18,736 bases of DNA. Source: TMP-24 sp964600685. GTDB taxonomy: Bacteria > Pseudomonadota > Alphaproteobacteria > Rhodobacterales > Rhodobacteraceae. This document shows positions 13,282-18,736 of this stretch, piece after piece. The notes under the pieces are model-generated. The model did not search any database. It worked only from the letters and a program-made list of their open reading frames with translations, and had not been told where the DNA came from. The stretch lies in contig CAZRKU010000055.1 in NCBI GenBank assembly GCA_964600685.1, forward strand, positions 1-18,736, given 5' to 3'. Each line of letters opens with the position of its first letter. Position 1 is the first letter of the stretch. A program made the translations under genes and the position numbers.

Positions 13282-13309
13282 TTGCGCCGGCCCGGAATCG
13301 CAGTATGTT
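13282..13309 (+). promoter_or_regulatory. Candidate sigma70-type promoter for rpmF
   Basis: TTGCGC (13282-13287), preceded by C as in the alphaproteobacterial CTTG pattern, and TATGTT (13304-13309) are separated by 16 bases, about 105 bases before the rpmF start. The rest of the gap from yceD (13212-13415) contains no gene. This could give L32 and the fatty-acid genes their own strong transcript. Confidence 0.4.
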
Positions 13310-13415
13310 CCCGGCCTCGCTTGTAAGTTGGGTTCGCACCCGGTCGCATTCGGCAACCAGTGACGAAACCCCAGGAAATCCGGGGCAAAAGCCCCCAAAA
13401 ACCCGAGGTTGAGAC

Positions 13416-13622
13416 ATGGCTGTCCCTCAGAACCGCACCACGCGGTCCCGCCGCAACATGCGCCGCGCGCACGACTTTCTGGTCGCGGCGAATCCGAACG
13501 AATGCCCGAACTGTGGCGAACTGAAGCGCCCGCACCATGTGTGTGGTGCCTGCGGTCACTATGACGGCAAGGAAATCGTCGCTCAGACGAGCGAAGTCGA
13601 CCTGGACGACGCCGCGGCCTGA
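13416..13622 (+). CDS. rpmF: 50S ribosomal protein L32
   Basis: L32 is a small 68-residue protein of the large ribosomal subunit near the peptidyl transferase/exit-tunnel side. The conserved start AVPQNRTTRSRRNMRRAHD is complete, and the zinc-ribbon cysteines are all present: CPNC (30 and 33) and CGAC (43 and 46), so this is the zinc-binding C+ form. The acidic tail SEVDLDDAAA is normal for alphaproteobacteria. GAGG stands before the ATG. It is the second gene of the yceD-rpmF-plsX-fabH block, and its stop is 22 bases from plsX. Confidence 0.98.
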   Translation: MAVPQNRTTRSRRNMRRAHDFLVAANPNECPNCGELKRPHHVCGACGHYDGKEIVAQTSEVDLDDAAA

Positions 13623-13644
13623 GGCCCGGATCGGTCCTTGACCC

Positions 13645-14769
13645 ATGCCCTCTGACCAGACCCCAAAGGCTGACACAGGGACGCCGGGCCAATCGGGCCG
13701 AATCGTCATATCCGTCGATGCGATGGGCGGCGACCGTGGTGCGGTCGCCGTTGTCGCTGGCATGGCCGACAGTCTGGCCCAGTGCCCCGATCTCGAATTC
13801 CTTGTCCACGGACCCGAGGCGGAACTGCGCGACCTGATCGCGCGCAAGCCTGGCCTTTCGGGCCGCACCACCATCATCCATGCCGAAGGCGTGGTGACGA
13901 TGGACGACAAGCCCAGCCATGTCATGCGCCACGGCCAGAACACGTCGATGTGGTCGACGCTCGATGCCGTGCGTGACGGCCGCGCCGTGGCTGCCGTGTC
14001 CTGTGGCAACACCGGCGCGCTGATGGCTGTGTCGATGATCCGCCTGAGGAAGCTGCCCGGCGTCAACCGTCCGGCCATCGCCTGCATCTGGCCGACGCGG
14101 TCCGCCCATGGTTTTGCCGTGATGCTCGACGTTGGCGCCGATGTGAAGGCCGACGCGCCGGACCTTCTGCAGTTTGCGCTGATGGGCGCGTCCTATGCGC
14201 GCAACGGCATGGGGCTGTCCCGCCCGCGCGTGGGCCTGCTGAACGTCGGGACCGAGGACCACAAGGGCCGCGCCGAGATCAGGGAAGCGCAGGAGCTGAT
14301 CGCCGCCGCGACCGAAACCGGAGCCTTCGACTATGTGGGCTTCGTCGAAGGCAATGACCTGCCGTCGGGCCGGGTCGACGTGATCGTGACCGACGGGTTC
14401 ACCGGCAACATCGCCCTGAAGACCGGCGAGGGCACGGCGAAACTCGTGGGCGATTTCCTGAAGGAAGCCTTCAACGCCACCTTCCTGTCGAAGATCGCCG
14501 CCCTGCTGGCCATGAACTCGCTCAAACGCCTGCAAATGCGCATCGACCCGCGCCGCGGCAACGGCGGGGTGTTTCTTGGCCTCAACGGCACGGTGGTGAA
14601 ATCGCACGGTTCGGCGGATGCGACCGGCATTTCCGCGGCCATCCAGCTGGCGCGCAGGCTCGCCGCCTCGGGCTTTACCGAAAGACTGAAGGCGCGGGTT
14701 GCCTCTGCCGCGCGGGCGGGGCAGGATGCCACGACCGGGGATGGGGAAAAGATCGGAACCGTTGAATGA
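13645..14769 (+). CDS. plsX: Phosphate acyltransferase PlsX
   Basis: PlsX makes acyl-phosphate from acyl-ACP, the first step of phospholipid synthesis in the PlsX/PlsY route, acting at the inner face of the membrane. The 374-residue protein carries ISVDAMGGDRG (22-32), the SCGNTGALMA glycine loop, RPAIACIWPT, MLDVGADVKADAPDLLQFA and VGLLNVGTEDHKG, all in the family order, and near the end the GNGGVFLGLNGTVVKSHG motif. The first 20 residues are a hydrophilic extension compared with E. coli PlsX. The ribosome site before the ATG at 13645 is weak, so translation may be coupled to rpmF, or a start further in cannot be excluded. It overlaps fabH by 4 bases (ATGA), so those two are coupled. Confidence 0.97.
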   Translation: MPSDQTPKADTGTPGQSGRIVISVDAMGGDRGAVAVVAGMADSLAQCPDLEFLVHGPEAELRDLIARKPGLSGRTTIIHAEGVVTMDDKPSHVMRHGQNTSMWSTLDAVRDGRAVAAVSCGNTGALMAVSMIRLRKLPGVNRPAIACIWPTRSAHGFAVMLDVGADVKADAPDLLQFALMGASYARNGMGLSRPRVGLLNVGTEDHKGRAEIREAQELIAAATETGAFDYVGFVEGNDLPSGRVDVIVTDGFTGNIALKTGEGTAKLVGDFLKEAFNATFLSKIAALLAMNSLKRLQMRIDPRRGNGGVFLGLNGTVVKSHGSADATGISAAIQLARRLAASGFTERLKARVASAARAGQDATTGDGEKIGTVE

Positions 14770-15740
14770 CTATCCGTGCCGTGGTGAAGGGCGTGGGGCA
14801 CTGTCTGCCCGCCCGCGTGGTTCCGAACAGCGAATTTGAAGGCCAGGTCGAGACGACCGACGAATGGATTCGCGCCCGCACCGGGATCGAGCGTCGCCAT
14901 TTCGCCGCTGATGGCGAAACCACCTCCGACCTTGGCGCGGCGGCGGCGAAAGCCGCGCTGGACGATGCGGGCCTCGTGGCGGGCGACATTGACGCGATCA
15001 TCGTCGCGACCTCCACCCCCGATCTGACCTTCCCTTCCGTCGCGACCATGGTGCAGGCCAGGCTTGGCCTCACCAAAGGTTTTGCCTTCGATGTGCAGGC
15101 GGTCTGCGCGGGATTCGTCTTTGCGCTCGCGAACGCCAACGCACTGATCCTGTCCGGGCAGGCCCGGCGCGTCATGGTGATCGGCTCCGAGACCTTCAGC
15201 CGAATCCTCGATTTCCAGGACCGCTCGACCTGCGTTCTGTTCGGCGACGGGGCCGGCGCGCTCATCTTGCAGGCGGAAGAAGGAACCGGCGCGACCAGCG
15301 ACCGTGGCATCCTGTCGACCGACCTGAATTCGGACGGCAGCTACCGCGACCTGCTCTATGTCGACGGCGGCGTCTCCACCAGCGGCACGGCGGGCCATCT
15401 CAGGATGCAGGGCAATCAGGTCTTCCGTCATGCCGTTGAAAAGCTTGCAGAAACCGCGCATACCGCGCTTTCCAAGGCCGGCCTGAGCAGCGGGGACGTG
15501 GATTGGATCGTGCCGCACCAGGCCAACATCCGCATCATCGAAGGCACCGCCAAACGCATGCAGGTGCCGATGGAACGCGTGGTGGTGACCGTGCAGGACC
15601 ATGGCAACACCTCCGCCGCCTCGATCCCGCTCGCCCTGTCGGTGGGCAAGGCACGCGGCCAGATCAAGACCGGGGACCTGCTGGTGACCGAGGCCATCGG
15701 CGGCGGCCTTGCCTGGGGCTCGGTCGTTCTGCGCTGGTGA
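14766..15740 (+). CDS. fabH: Beta-ketoacyl-ACP synthase III (FabH)
   Basis: FabH condenses acetyl-CoA with malonyl-ACP to start fatty acid synthesis in the cytoplasm. The 324-residue protein is full length, with the Cys-His-Asn triad: Cys114 (FDVQAVCAGFVFAL), His251 (WIVPHQANIRII) and Asn281 (DHGNTSAASIPLAL). The N-terminal TTDEWIRARTGIERRH and the C-terminal GGGLAWGSVVLRW are typical. Its ATG overlaps the plsX stop by 4 bases, which ties initiation of fatty acid synthesis to the first step of phospholipid synthesis. The gene is followed after 108 bases by ihfA, with an IHF consensus site in the gap. Confidence 0.98.
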   Translation: MTIRAVVKGVGHCLPARVVPNSEFEGQVETTDEWIRARTGIERRHFAADGETTSDLGAAAAKAALDDAGLVAGDIDAIIVATSTPDLTFPSVATMVQARLGLTKGFAFDVQAVCAGFVFALANANALILSGQARRVMVIGSETFSRILDFQDRSTCVLFGDGAGALILQAEEGTGATSDRGILSTDLNSDGSYRDLLYVDGGVSTSGTAGHLRMQGNQVFRHAVEKLAETAHTALSKAGLSSGDVDWIVPHQANIRIIEGTAKRMQVPMERVVVTVQDHGNTSAASIPLALSVGKARGQIKTGDLLVTEAIGGGLAWGSVVLRW

Positions 15741-15763
15741 TTTGTCGCCTGAATAGCCCTCCC

Positions 15764-15776
15764 CAAGTCATTGATA
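15764..15776 (-). promoter_or_regulatory. Consensus IHF binding site upstream of ihfA
   Basis: The minus strand reads TATCAATGACTTG, an exact match to the IHF consensus WATCAANNNNTTR. It lies 73 bases before the ihfA start and overlaps a possible -35 region (TTGACT at 15777-15782 follows it directly). E. coli IHF represses its own genes, so a similar autoregulation is plausible here. Confidence 0.5.
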
Positions 15777-15848
15777 TTGACTCGGAAAATCAAAGCCCCC
15801 ATCCTGCCCGCCGACAGGCCCTGACATTTGGGCCCAAGGGGGGACGGA

Positions 15849-16151
15849 ATGAGCGAAAAGACCTTGACGCGTATGGACCTGAGCGAGGCCGTCTACAACG
15901 CCGTGGGCCTGTCGCGCAACGAATCCGCCCAGCTTGTCGAAAGCGTGCTGCAATATATGTCGGACGCGCTCGTGTCGGGTGAAACCGTCAAGATTTCCTC
16001 CTTCGGCACCTTCTCGGTCCGCGCCAAGTCGGCCCGCATGGGGCGCAATCCCAAGACCGGCGACGAAGTGCCGATCCATCCGCGCCGGGTTCTCACCTTC
16101 CGCCCCTCGCATCTGATGAAAGATCGCGTCGCCGCCGGCAACAAGCGCTGA
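15849..16151 (+). CDS. ihfA: Integration host factor subunit alpha
   Basis: IHF alpha pairs with IHF beta to bend DNA sharply at specific sites and organises the nucleoid and many promoters. The 100-residue protein is full length with the HU/IHF fold: LTRMDLSEAVYNAVGLSR, VKISSFGTFSVRAKSARMGRNPKTGDEVPI with the intercalating Pro at the tip of the beta arm (the NPKTG turn), and a C-terminal RVLTFRPSHLMKDRV helix. I chose the ATG at 15849, with GGGGGGA upstream; the frame is open a few codons back to a TTG at 15828. It is followed by a MerR regulator after 9 bases, an arrangement conserved in Rhodobacterales. Confidence 0.97.
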   Translation: MSEKTLTRMDLSEAVYNAVGLSRNESAQLVESVLQYMSDALVSGETVKISSFGTFSVRAKSARMGRNPKTGDEVPIHPRRVLTFRPSHLMKDRVAAGNKR

Positions 16152-16160
16152 GGCCAACCC

Positions 16161-16841
16161 ATGTCGAAGTCGGCCGAGGCGTTCCGCACCATCAGCGAGG
16201 TGGCCGACGTTCTGGACACGCCGACGCATGTGCTGCGGTTCTGGGAAAGCCGGTTCACCCAGGTCAAGCCGGTCAAGCGCGCCGGTGGCCGCCGCTATTA
16301 CCGGCCCGCCGATGTGGCGCTCCTGGCCGGTATCCGCAAGCTTCTCCATGACGACGGGCTGACCATTCGCGGGGTGCAGAAGCTTTTGCGCGAACTGGGC
16401 GTGCGCCATGTGGCGGCGGTCGGTGGTTACTCCGCCGAGGACGACCACCCGGCGCCGATGGCCCCAGCCCGTCGCGCCGCCGCGATGCCGGAACCCGAGG
16501 ACATGCTGCCCGAAGAGCCGGGCCATGGTCTGGCCGAGGCCGAGCTCTTTGCCCCCGCCCCCGGCCCGACCGCCCGGCCGGCCCAGACCGCCGCCGCGGA
16601 GGCCCGCGAGGAGTTCCAGCGCGACCGCGATGCGGCGCGCGACGCCGTTCGCCCGCTGGCCGCCGACACCCATTTCGACACGCCGCTGGCGGATGGGGCC
16701 TGGATCCCCGCGGCAGCACTTCTCAGGGCGATGACTGCCGCCCGCGCGGGTCAACGCCGCGCGGAGCTGACCGCGATCTACCGCCGTCTGAGCGCGCTTT
16801 ACGACCGCCGCAGCGCCGCCGCCGATCAGAGCGGACATTGA
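16161..16841 (+). CDS. MerR family transcriptional regulator
   Basis: This 226-residue protein has an N-terminal MerR-type DNA-binding domain (about residues 8-80: RTISEVADVLDTPTHVLRFWESRF, then GGRRYYRPADVALLAGIRKLL and LTIRGVQKLLRE). The part after residue 90 is Ala/Pro/Glu-rich, low in complexity, and ends in a helical segment (MTAARAGQRRAELTAIYRRLSALYDRR) that may be the dimerisation helix. No metal-binding cysteines like those of MerR or SoxR occur. It lies 9 bases after ihfA and is probably cotranscribed. The conserved ihfA-merR pairing hints at a role related to growth or envelope/lipid genes, but its targets are not known to me. The tRNA-Pro gene follows with its own promoter. Confidence 0.85.
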   Translation: MSKSAEAFRTISEVADVLDTPTHVLRFWESRFTQVKPVKRAGGRRYYRPADVALLAGIRKLLHDDGLTIRGVQKLLRELGVRHVAAVGGYSAEDDHPAPMAPARRAAAMPEPEDMLPEEPGHGLAEAELFAPAPGPTARPAQTAAAEAREEFQRDRDAARDAVRPLAADTHFDTPLADGAWIPAAALLRAMTAARAGQRRAELTAIYRRLSALYDRRSAAADQSGH

Positions 16842-16864
16842 CCGCAGCCGATGCGTTTTGACGC

Positions 16865-16894
16865 TTGCCCCCGCCCGGCGAACCGGCTTATAGA
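16865..16894 (+). promoter_or_regulatory. Candidate promoter of tRNA-Pro
   Basis: TTGCCC (16865-16870) and TATAGA (16889-16894) stand 18 bases apart, ending 9 bases before the first base of the mature tRNA. The spacing to the tRNA leaves only a very short 5' leader. It lies in the 62-base gap after the MerR gene. Confidence 0.5.
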
Positions 16895-16903
16895 GCGCCC
16901 TGT

Positions 16904-16981
16904 CGGGCCGTGGCGCAGCCTGGTTAGCGCGTCCGTCTGGGGGGCGGAAGGTCGTGAGTTCGAATCTCACCGGCCCGACCA
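16904..16981 (+). tRNA. tRNA-Pro (anticodon GGG)
   Basis: A full cloverleaf can be drawn: acceptor CGGGCCG/CGGCCCG (7 perfect pairs), D arm GCGC/GCGC with loop containing GG, anticodon stem TCCGT/GCGGA with one G-U pair and loop CTGGGGG giving anticodon GGG, T arm GTGAG-TTCGAAT-CTCAC, then encoded ACCA. It reads CCC, and CCU by wobble, proline codons. The D loop is 10 bases, one longer than in E. coli. A long hairpin follows 8 bases after the CCA. Confidence 0.97.
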
Positions 16982-16989
16982 ATTCGACA

Positions 16990-17019
16990 AAGGCCCACCC
17001 CGTCACCGGGGTGGGCCTT
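16990..17019 (+). terminator. 13-bp hairpin between tRNA-Pro and dcd
   Basis: AAGGCCCACCCCG (16990-17002), loop TCAC, then CGGGGTGGGCCTT (17007-17019): a perfect 13-bp stem. The strong stem ends the tRNA transcript or separates it from the dCTP deaminase, but only two T's and no U-tract follow, so termination may be partial. It ends 19 bases before the dcd start. Confidence 0.6.
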
Positions 17020-17038
17020 GGCCTATCCGGGGGACGGC

Positions 17039-18118
17039 ATGACAAGGATCGGAGTTCGTGCCGACAAGGGCATAAGGGGAATGATCGCCGCTGGCGAAAT
17101 CGCGGCCGACGCCCAGATCACCGACGCCCAGATCCAGCCCGCGAGCCTCGACCTGCGCCTTGGCCGCATCGCCTATCGCGTGCGCGCCTCCTTCCTCGCC
17201 GGTCATGGCCGCACGGTCACCGAACGGCTTGCGGAATTCGAGATGCACCATGTCGATCTGACCGATGGCGCGGTCCTCGAAAAAGGCTGCGTCTATGTCG
17301 TGCCGCTGATGGAGCGGCTGGATCTGCCTGCAGGCACAACGGCCGTCGCCAATGCCAAGAGTTCGACCGGGCGGCTGGACCTGCTGACGCGCACGATCAT
17401 CGACGGCGGTGTTGAGTTCGACCGCATCCCGGAGGGTTACGCCGGTCCGCTCTATGCAGAAATCTGCCCCCGCTCCTTCTCGGTTCTCGCCCGCACCGGC
17501 ATGCGTCTGAACCAGATCCGTTTCCGCCGCGGGCAGGCGGTGCTGAGCGATGCGGAACTGGCGGCGCTCCACGCAGCCGAACCTCTCGTGACCGGCGACG
17601 CGGTCATTTCCGAAGGCCTCGGGTTTTCGGTCGACCTTCGCCCCGGCACGGACGGTCTGGTCGGCTATCGCGCCAAGCCCCATACCGGGGTCATCGACCT
17701 CGACCGGATCGGCCAATACGACCCACGCGAGTTCTGGGAGGAGATCCGCACGACGGACCGCCGGATCATCCTCGATCCCGGCGCCTTCTACATTCTCGTC
17801 AGCCGCGAGGCGGTGACGATCCCCCCCGACTACGCCGCCGAGATGGCCCCCTATCTCGCCATGGTCGGTGAATTCCGTGTTCACTATGCCGGCTTCTTCG
17901 ATCCGGGCTTCGGCCACGATGCGGCAGGGGGTCATGGCTCGCGCGGCGTGCTTGAAGTCCGCTGCCATGAAGCCCCCTTCGTTCTGGAAGACGGCCAGGT
18001 TGTCGGGCGACTGGTCTATGAGCATATGGCGGAACGGCCCGCGCGCCTTTACGGCGCCGGACTCGCGTCCAACTATCAGGGTCAGGGCCTGAAGCTGTCG
18101 AAACATTTCAAAGCCTAG
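17039..18118 (+). CDS. dcd: dCTP deaminase, tandem two-domain form
   Basis: dCTP deaminase converts dCTP to dUTP to supply dTTP synthesis. The 359-residue product is nearly twice the 190 or so of E. coli Dcd and reads as two fused dUTPase/Dcd-like halves. The first half (1-165) has QPASLDLRLG, ANAKSSTGRLDLL and LYAEICPRSF with Glu141; the second half (about 190-359) has LDPGAFYILVSRE, GVLEVRCHEAPF with Glu306, and the C-terminal SNYQGQGLKLSKHF that matches the nucleotide-capping tail of Dcd. Each half keeps a Glu where the catalytic Glu of Dcd would be. This long form is annotated in many alphaproteobacteria as 2'-deoxycytidine 5'-triphosphate deaminase. The ATG at 17039 has GGGGGA before it; the in-frame start at 17018 overlaps a hairpin and lacks a site. 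A long hairpin follows the stop. Confidence 0.88.
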   Translation: MTRIGVRADKGIRGMIAAGEIAADAQITDAQIQPASLDLRLGRIAYRVRASFLAGHGRTVTERLAEFEMHHVDLTDGAVLEKGCVYVVPLMERLDLPAGTTAVANAKSSTGRLDLLTRTIIDGGVEFDRIPEGYAGPLYAEICPRSFSVLARTGMRLNQIRFRRGQAVLSDAELAALHAAEPLVTGDAVISEGLGFSVDLRPGTDGLVGYRAKPHTGVIDLDRIGQYDPREFWEEIRTTDRRIILDPGAFYILVSREAVTIPPDYAAEMAPYLAMVGEFRVHYAGFFDPGFGHDAAGGHGSRGVLEVRCHEAPFVLEDGQVVGRLVYEHMAERPARLYGAGLASNYQGQGLKLSKHFKA

Positions 18119-18140
18119 GCCCGCCAGCAGCCGCGCTTTC

Positions 18141-18192
18141 GAGTATTTCGGCAAAGAAGAAGCGACGGGGCTTCTTCTTTGCCGAAATGCTC
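18141..18192. terminator. 23-bp-stem bidirectional hairpin between dcd and clpX (dispersed motif copy 2)
   Basis: The arm at 18141-18163 (GAGTATTTCGGCAAAGAAGA...) and the arm at 18170-18192 pair over 23 positions with one T/G mismatch that becomes a U-G pair in plus-strand RNA, around the loop GACGGG. Both convergent genes, dcd (stop 18118) and clpX (stop 18269), point at it, so a two-way 3' end is likely. The arms contain the same 19-bp motif GTATTTNGGCAAAGAAGAA seen at 7515-7533. Confidence 0.8.
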
Positions 18193-18268
18193 CCGCCGGA
18201 GGCTTCCGCGCCAAACAGCAGCGCCCGGCTCGATGAACCGGGCGCGCGAATGAGAAATCGCAGTCGGC

Positions 18269-18736
18269 TTAACGAGCGGAAGCCACTTCCTTCTTGTCGG
18301 CATGGATCAGAAGCGGTGTTGCGCCCTCCGTGTCCACGGCCTCCTGGTTGACCACCACTTCCTGCACCGAGGTCATGCCCGGCAGTTCGAACATCGTGTC
18401 GAGCAGGATGTCCTCCATGATCGAGCGCAAGCCCCGCGCGCCGGTCTTGCGCTTGACCGCCCGTTTGGCGATGGCCGTCAGCGCGTCCGGGGTGAAGGTC
18501 AGTTTCACGCCTTCGATATCGAACAGTCGCTGATACTGCTTGACCAGCGCATTCTTCGGCTCGGTCAGGATCGTGACCAGCGCGGCCTCGTCCAGGTCGG
18601 TCAGGGTGGCGAGGACCGGCAGGCGACCGACAAACTCCGGGATCAGGCCGAATTTCAGCAGATCCTCGGGCTCCAGCTCCTTGAACAGTTCGCCCACGCC
18701 CCGCGCGTCGGGATCCTTCACCTCGGCGCCGAAGCC
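18269..18736 (-). CDS. clpX: ATP-dependent protease ATP-binding subunit ClpX, C-terminal part (truncated by window edge)
   Basis: ClpX is the AAA+ unfoldase that feeds tagged proteins to ClpP. The last 156 codons, including the stop, are in the window; the frame is open to the edge at 18736, beginning GFGAEVKDPDARG. GFGAEV is the region just after the Ile of the IGF loop that docks ClpP. Following family elements are GLIPEFVGRLPV, the small-domain helices (EPKNALVKQYQRLF) and the sensor 2 motif GARGLRSIMEDILLDTMFELP. The C-terminal tail (EGATPLLIHADKKEVASAR) is ordinary for alphaproteobacteria. A bidirectional hairpin lies downstream, shared with dcd. Confidence 0.97.
   Translation of the reverse strand, partial: GFGAEVKDPDARGVGELFKELEPEDLLKFGLIPEFVGRLPVLATLTDLDEAALVTILTEPKNALVKQYQRLFDIEGVKLTFTPDALTAIAKRAVKRKTGARGLRSIMEDILLDTMFELPGMTSVQEVVVNQEAVDTEGATPLLIHADKKEVASAR

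Noticed and set aside
12579..14607. Very long open frames on the minus strand across yceD, rpmF and plsX (502 and 481 codons)
   Set aside because: They lie antisense to well-identified genes, are rich in Arg, Gly and His, and show no family motif. Such frames are expected in GC-rich DNA.
16904..17038. tRNA-Pro 3' end as an integration (att) site
   Set aside because: No integrase, no repeated copy of the tRNA 3' end and no foreign genes were seen; normal housekeeping genes follow.
1..18736. CRISPR array, toxin-antitoxin pair, restriction system or phage remnant
   Set aside because: No regular spaced repeats, no recognisable defence or mobile protein and no clear island of different composition other than the short AT-rich operator-like site.

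Overview
The window is GC-rich and its gene content points to an alphaproteobacterium of the Rhodobacterales (Rhodobacter/Paracoccus/Roseobacter-like). The reasons are the order yceD-rpmF-plsX-fabH-ihfA-merR with bamE divergent, a degenerate Hint_2 protein, a two-domain dCTP deaminase, a stand-alone methyl-THF:corrinoid methyltransferase and an OlsB-type acyltransferase. No phage, transposase, integrase or CRISPR array is visible. Most of the window is chromosomal housekeeping sequence. This assignment comes from recognising gene families by eye and not from a database search.

Layout. (1) 1-2151, + strand: the 3' part of ilvD, then an aldo/keto reductase. (2) 2165-5772, - strand: a translationally coupled class III aminotransferase and PuuA-like glutamine synthetase family gene, then an HpaR-type MarR regulator. 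The aminotransferase is preceded by a leader with a 40-codon ORF and a UUCG-loop terminator. A perfect 25-bp inverted repeat lies just upstream of hpaR. (3) 5773-6187: a region with no convincing long gene but several dyads, leading into a short Hint_2-domain protein (6200-6718, +). (4) 6741-8685, - strand: ppx/gppA followed by rlmE. (5) 8943-11173, + strand: a 'virulence factor'-domain gene, a MetF-like gene and a methyl-THF:corrinoid methyltransferase, closed by a strong terminator. This looks like the one-carbon branch of a split methionine synthase. (6) 11245-12517, - strand: bamE, then olsB. (7) 12669-16841, + strand: yceD, rpmF, plsX, fabH, ihfA and a MerR regulator, joining ribosome, membrane lipid and nucleoid functions. 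(8) 16904-18118, + strand: tRNA-Pro(GGG), a long hairpin, then a tandem-domain dCTP deaminase. (9) 18269-18736, - strand: the 3' end of clpX, separated from dcd by a 23-bp-stem hairpin.

Nothing here amounts to a defence or mobile system. The signals that the genes do not explain are in the intergenic DNA: the 25-bp inverted repeat before hpaR, the ORF-plus-terminator leader before the aminotransferase, a 19-bp motif shared by two distant intergenic sites, and a consensus IHF site in front of ihfA. On the protein side, the MetF-like enzyme seems to lack a catalytic Asp and the Hint protein has lost its catalytic His.
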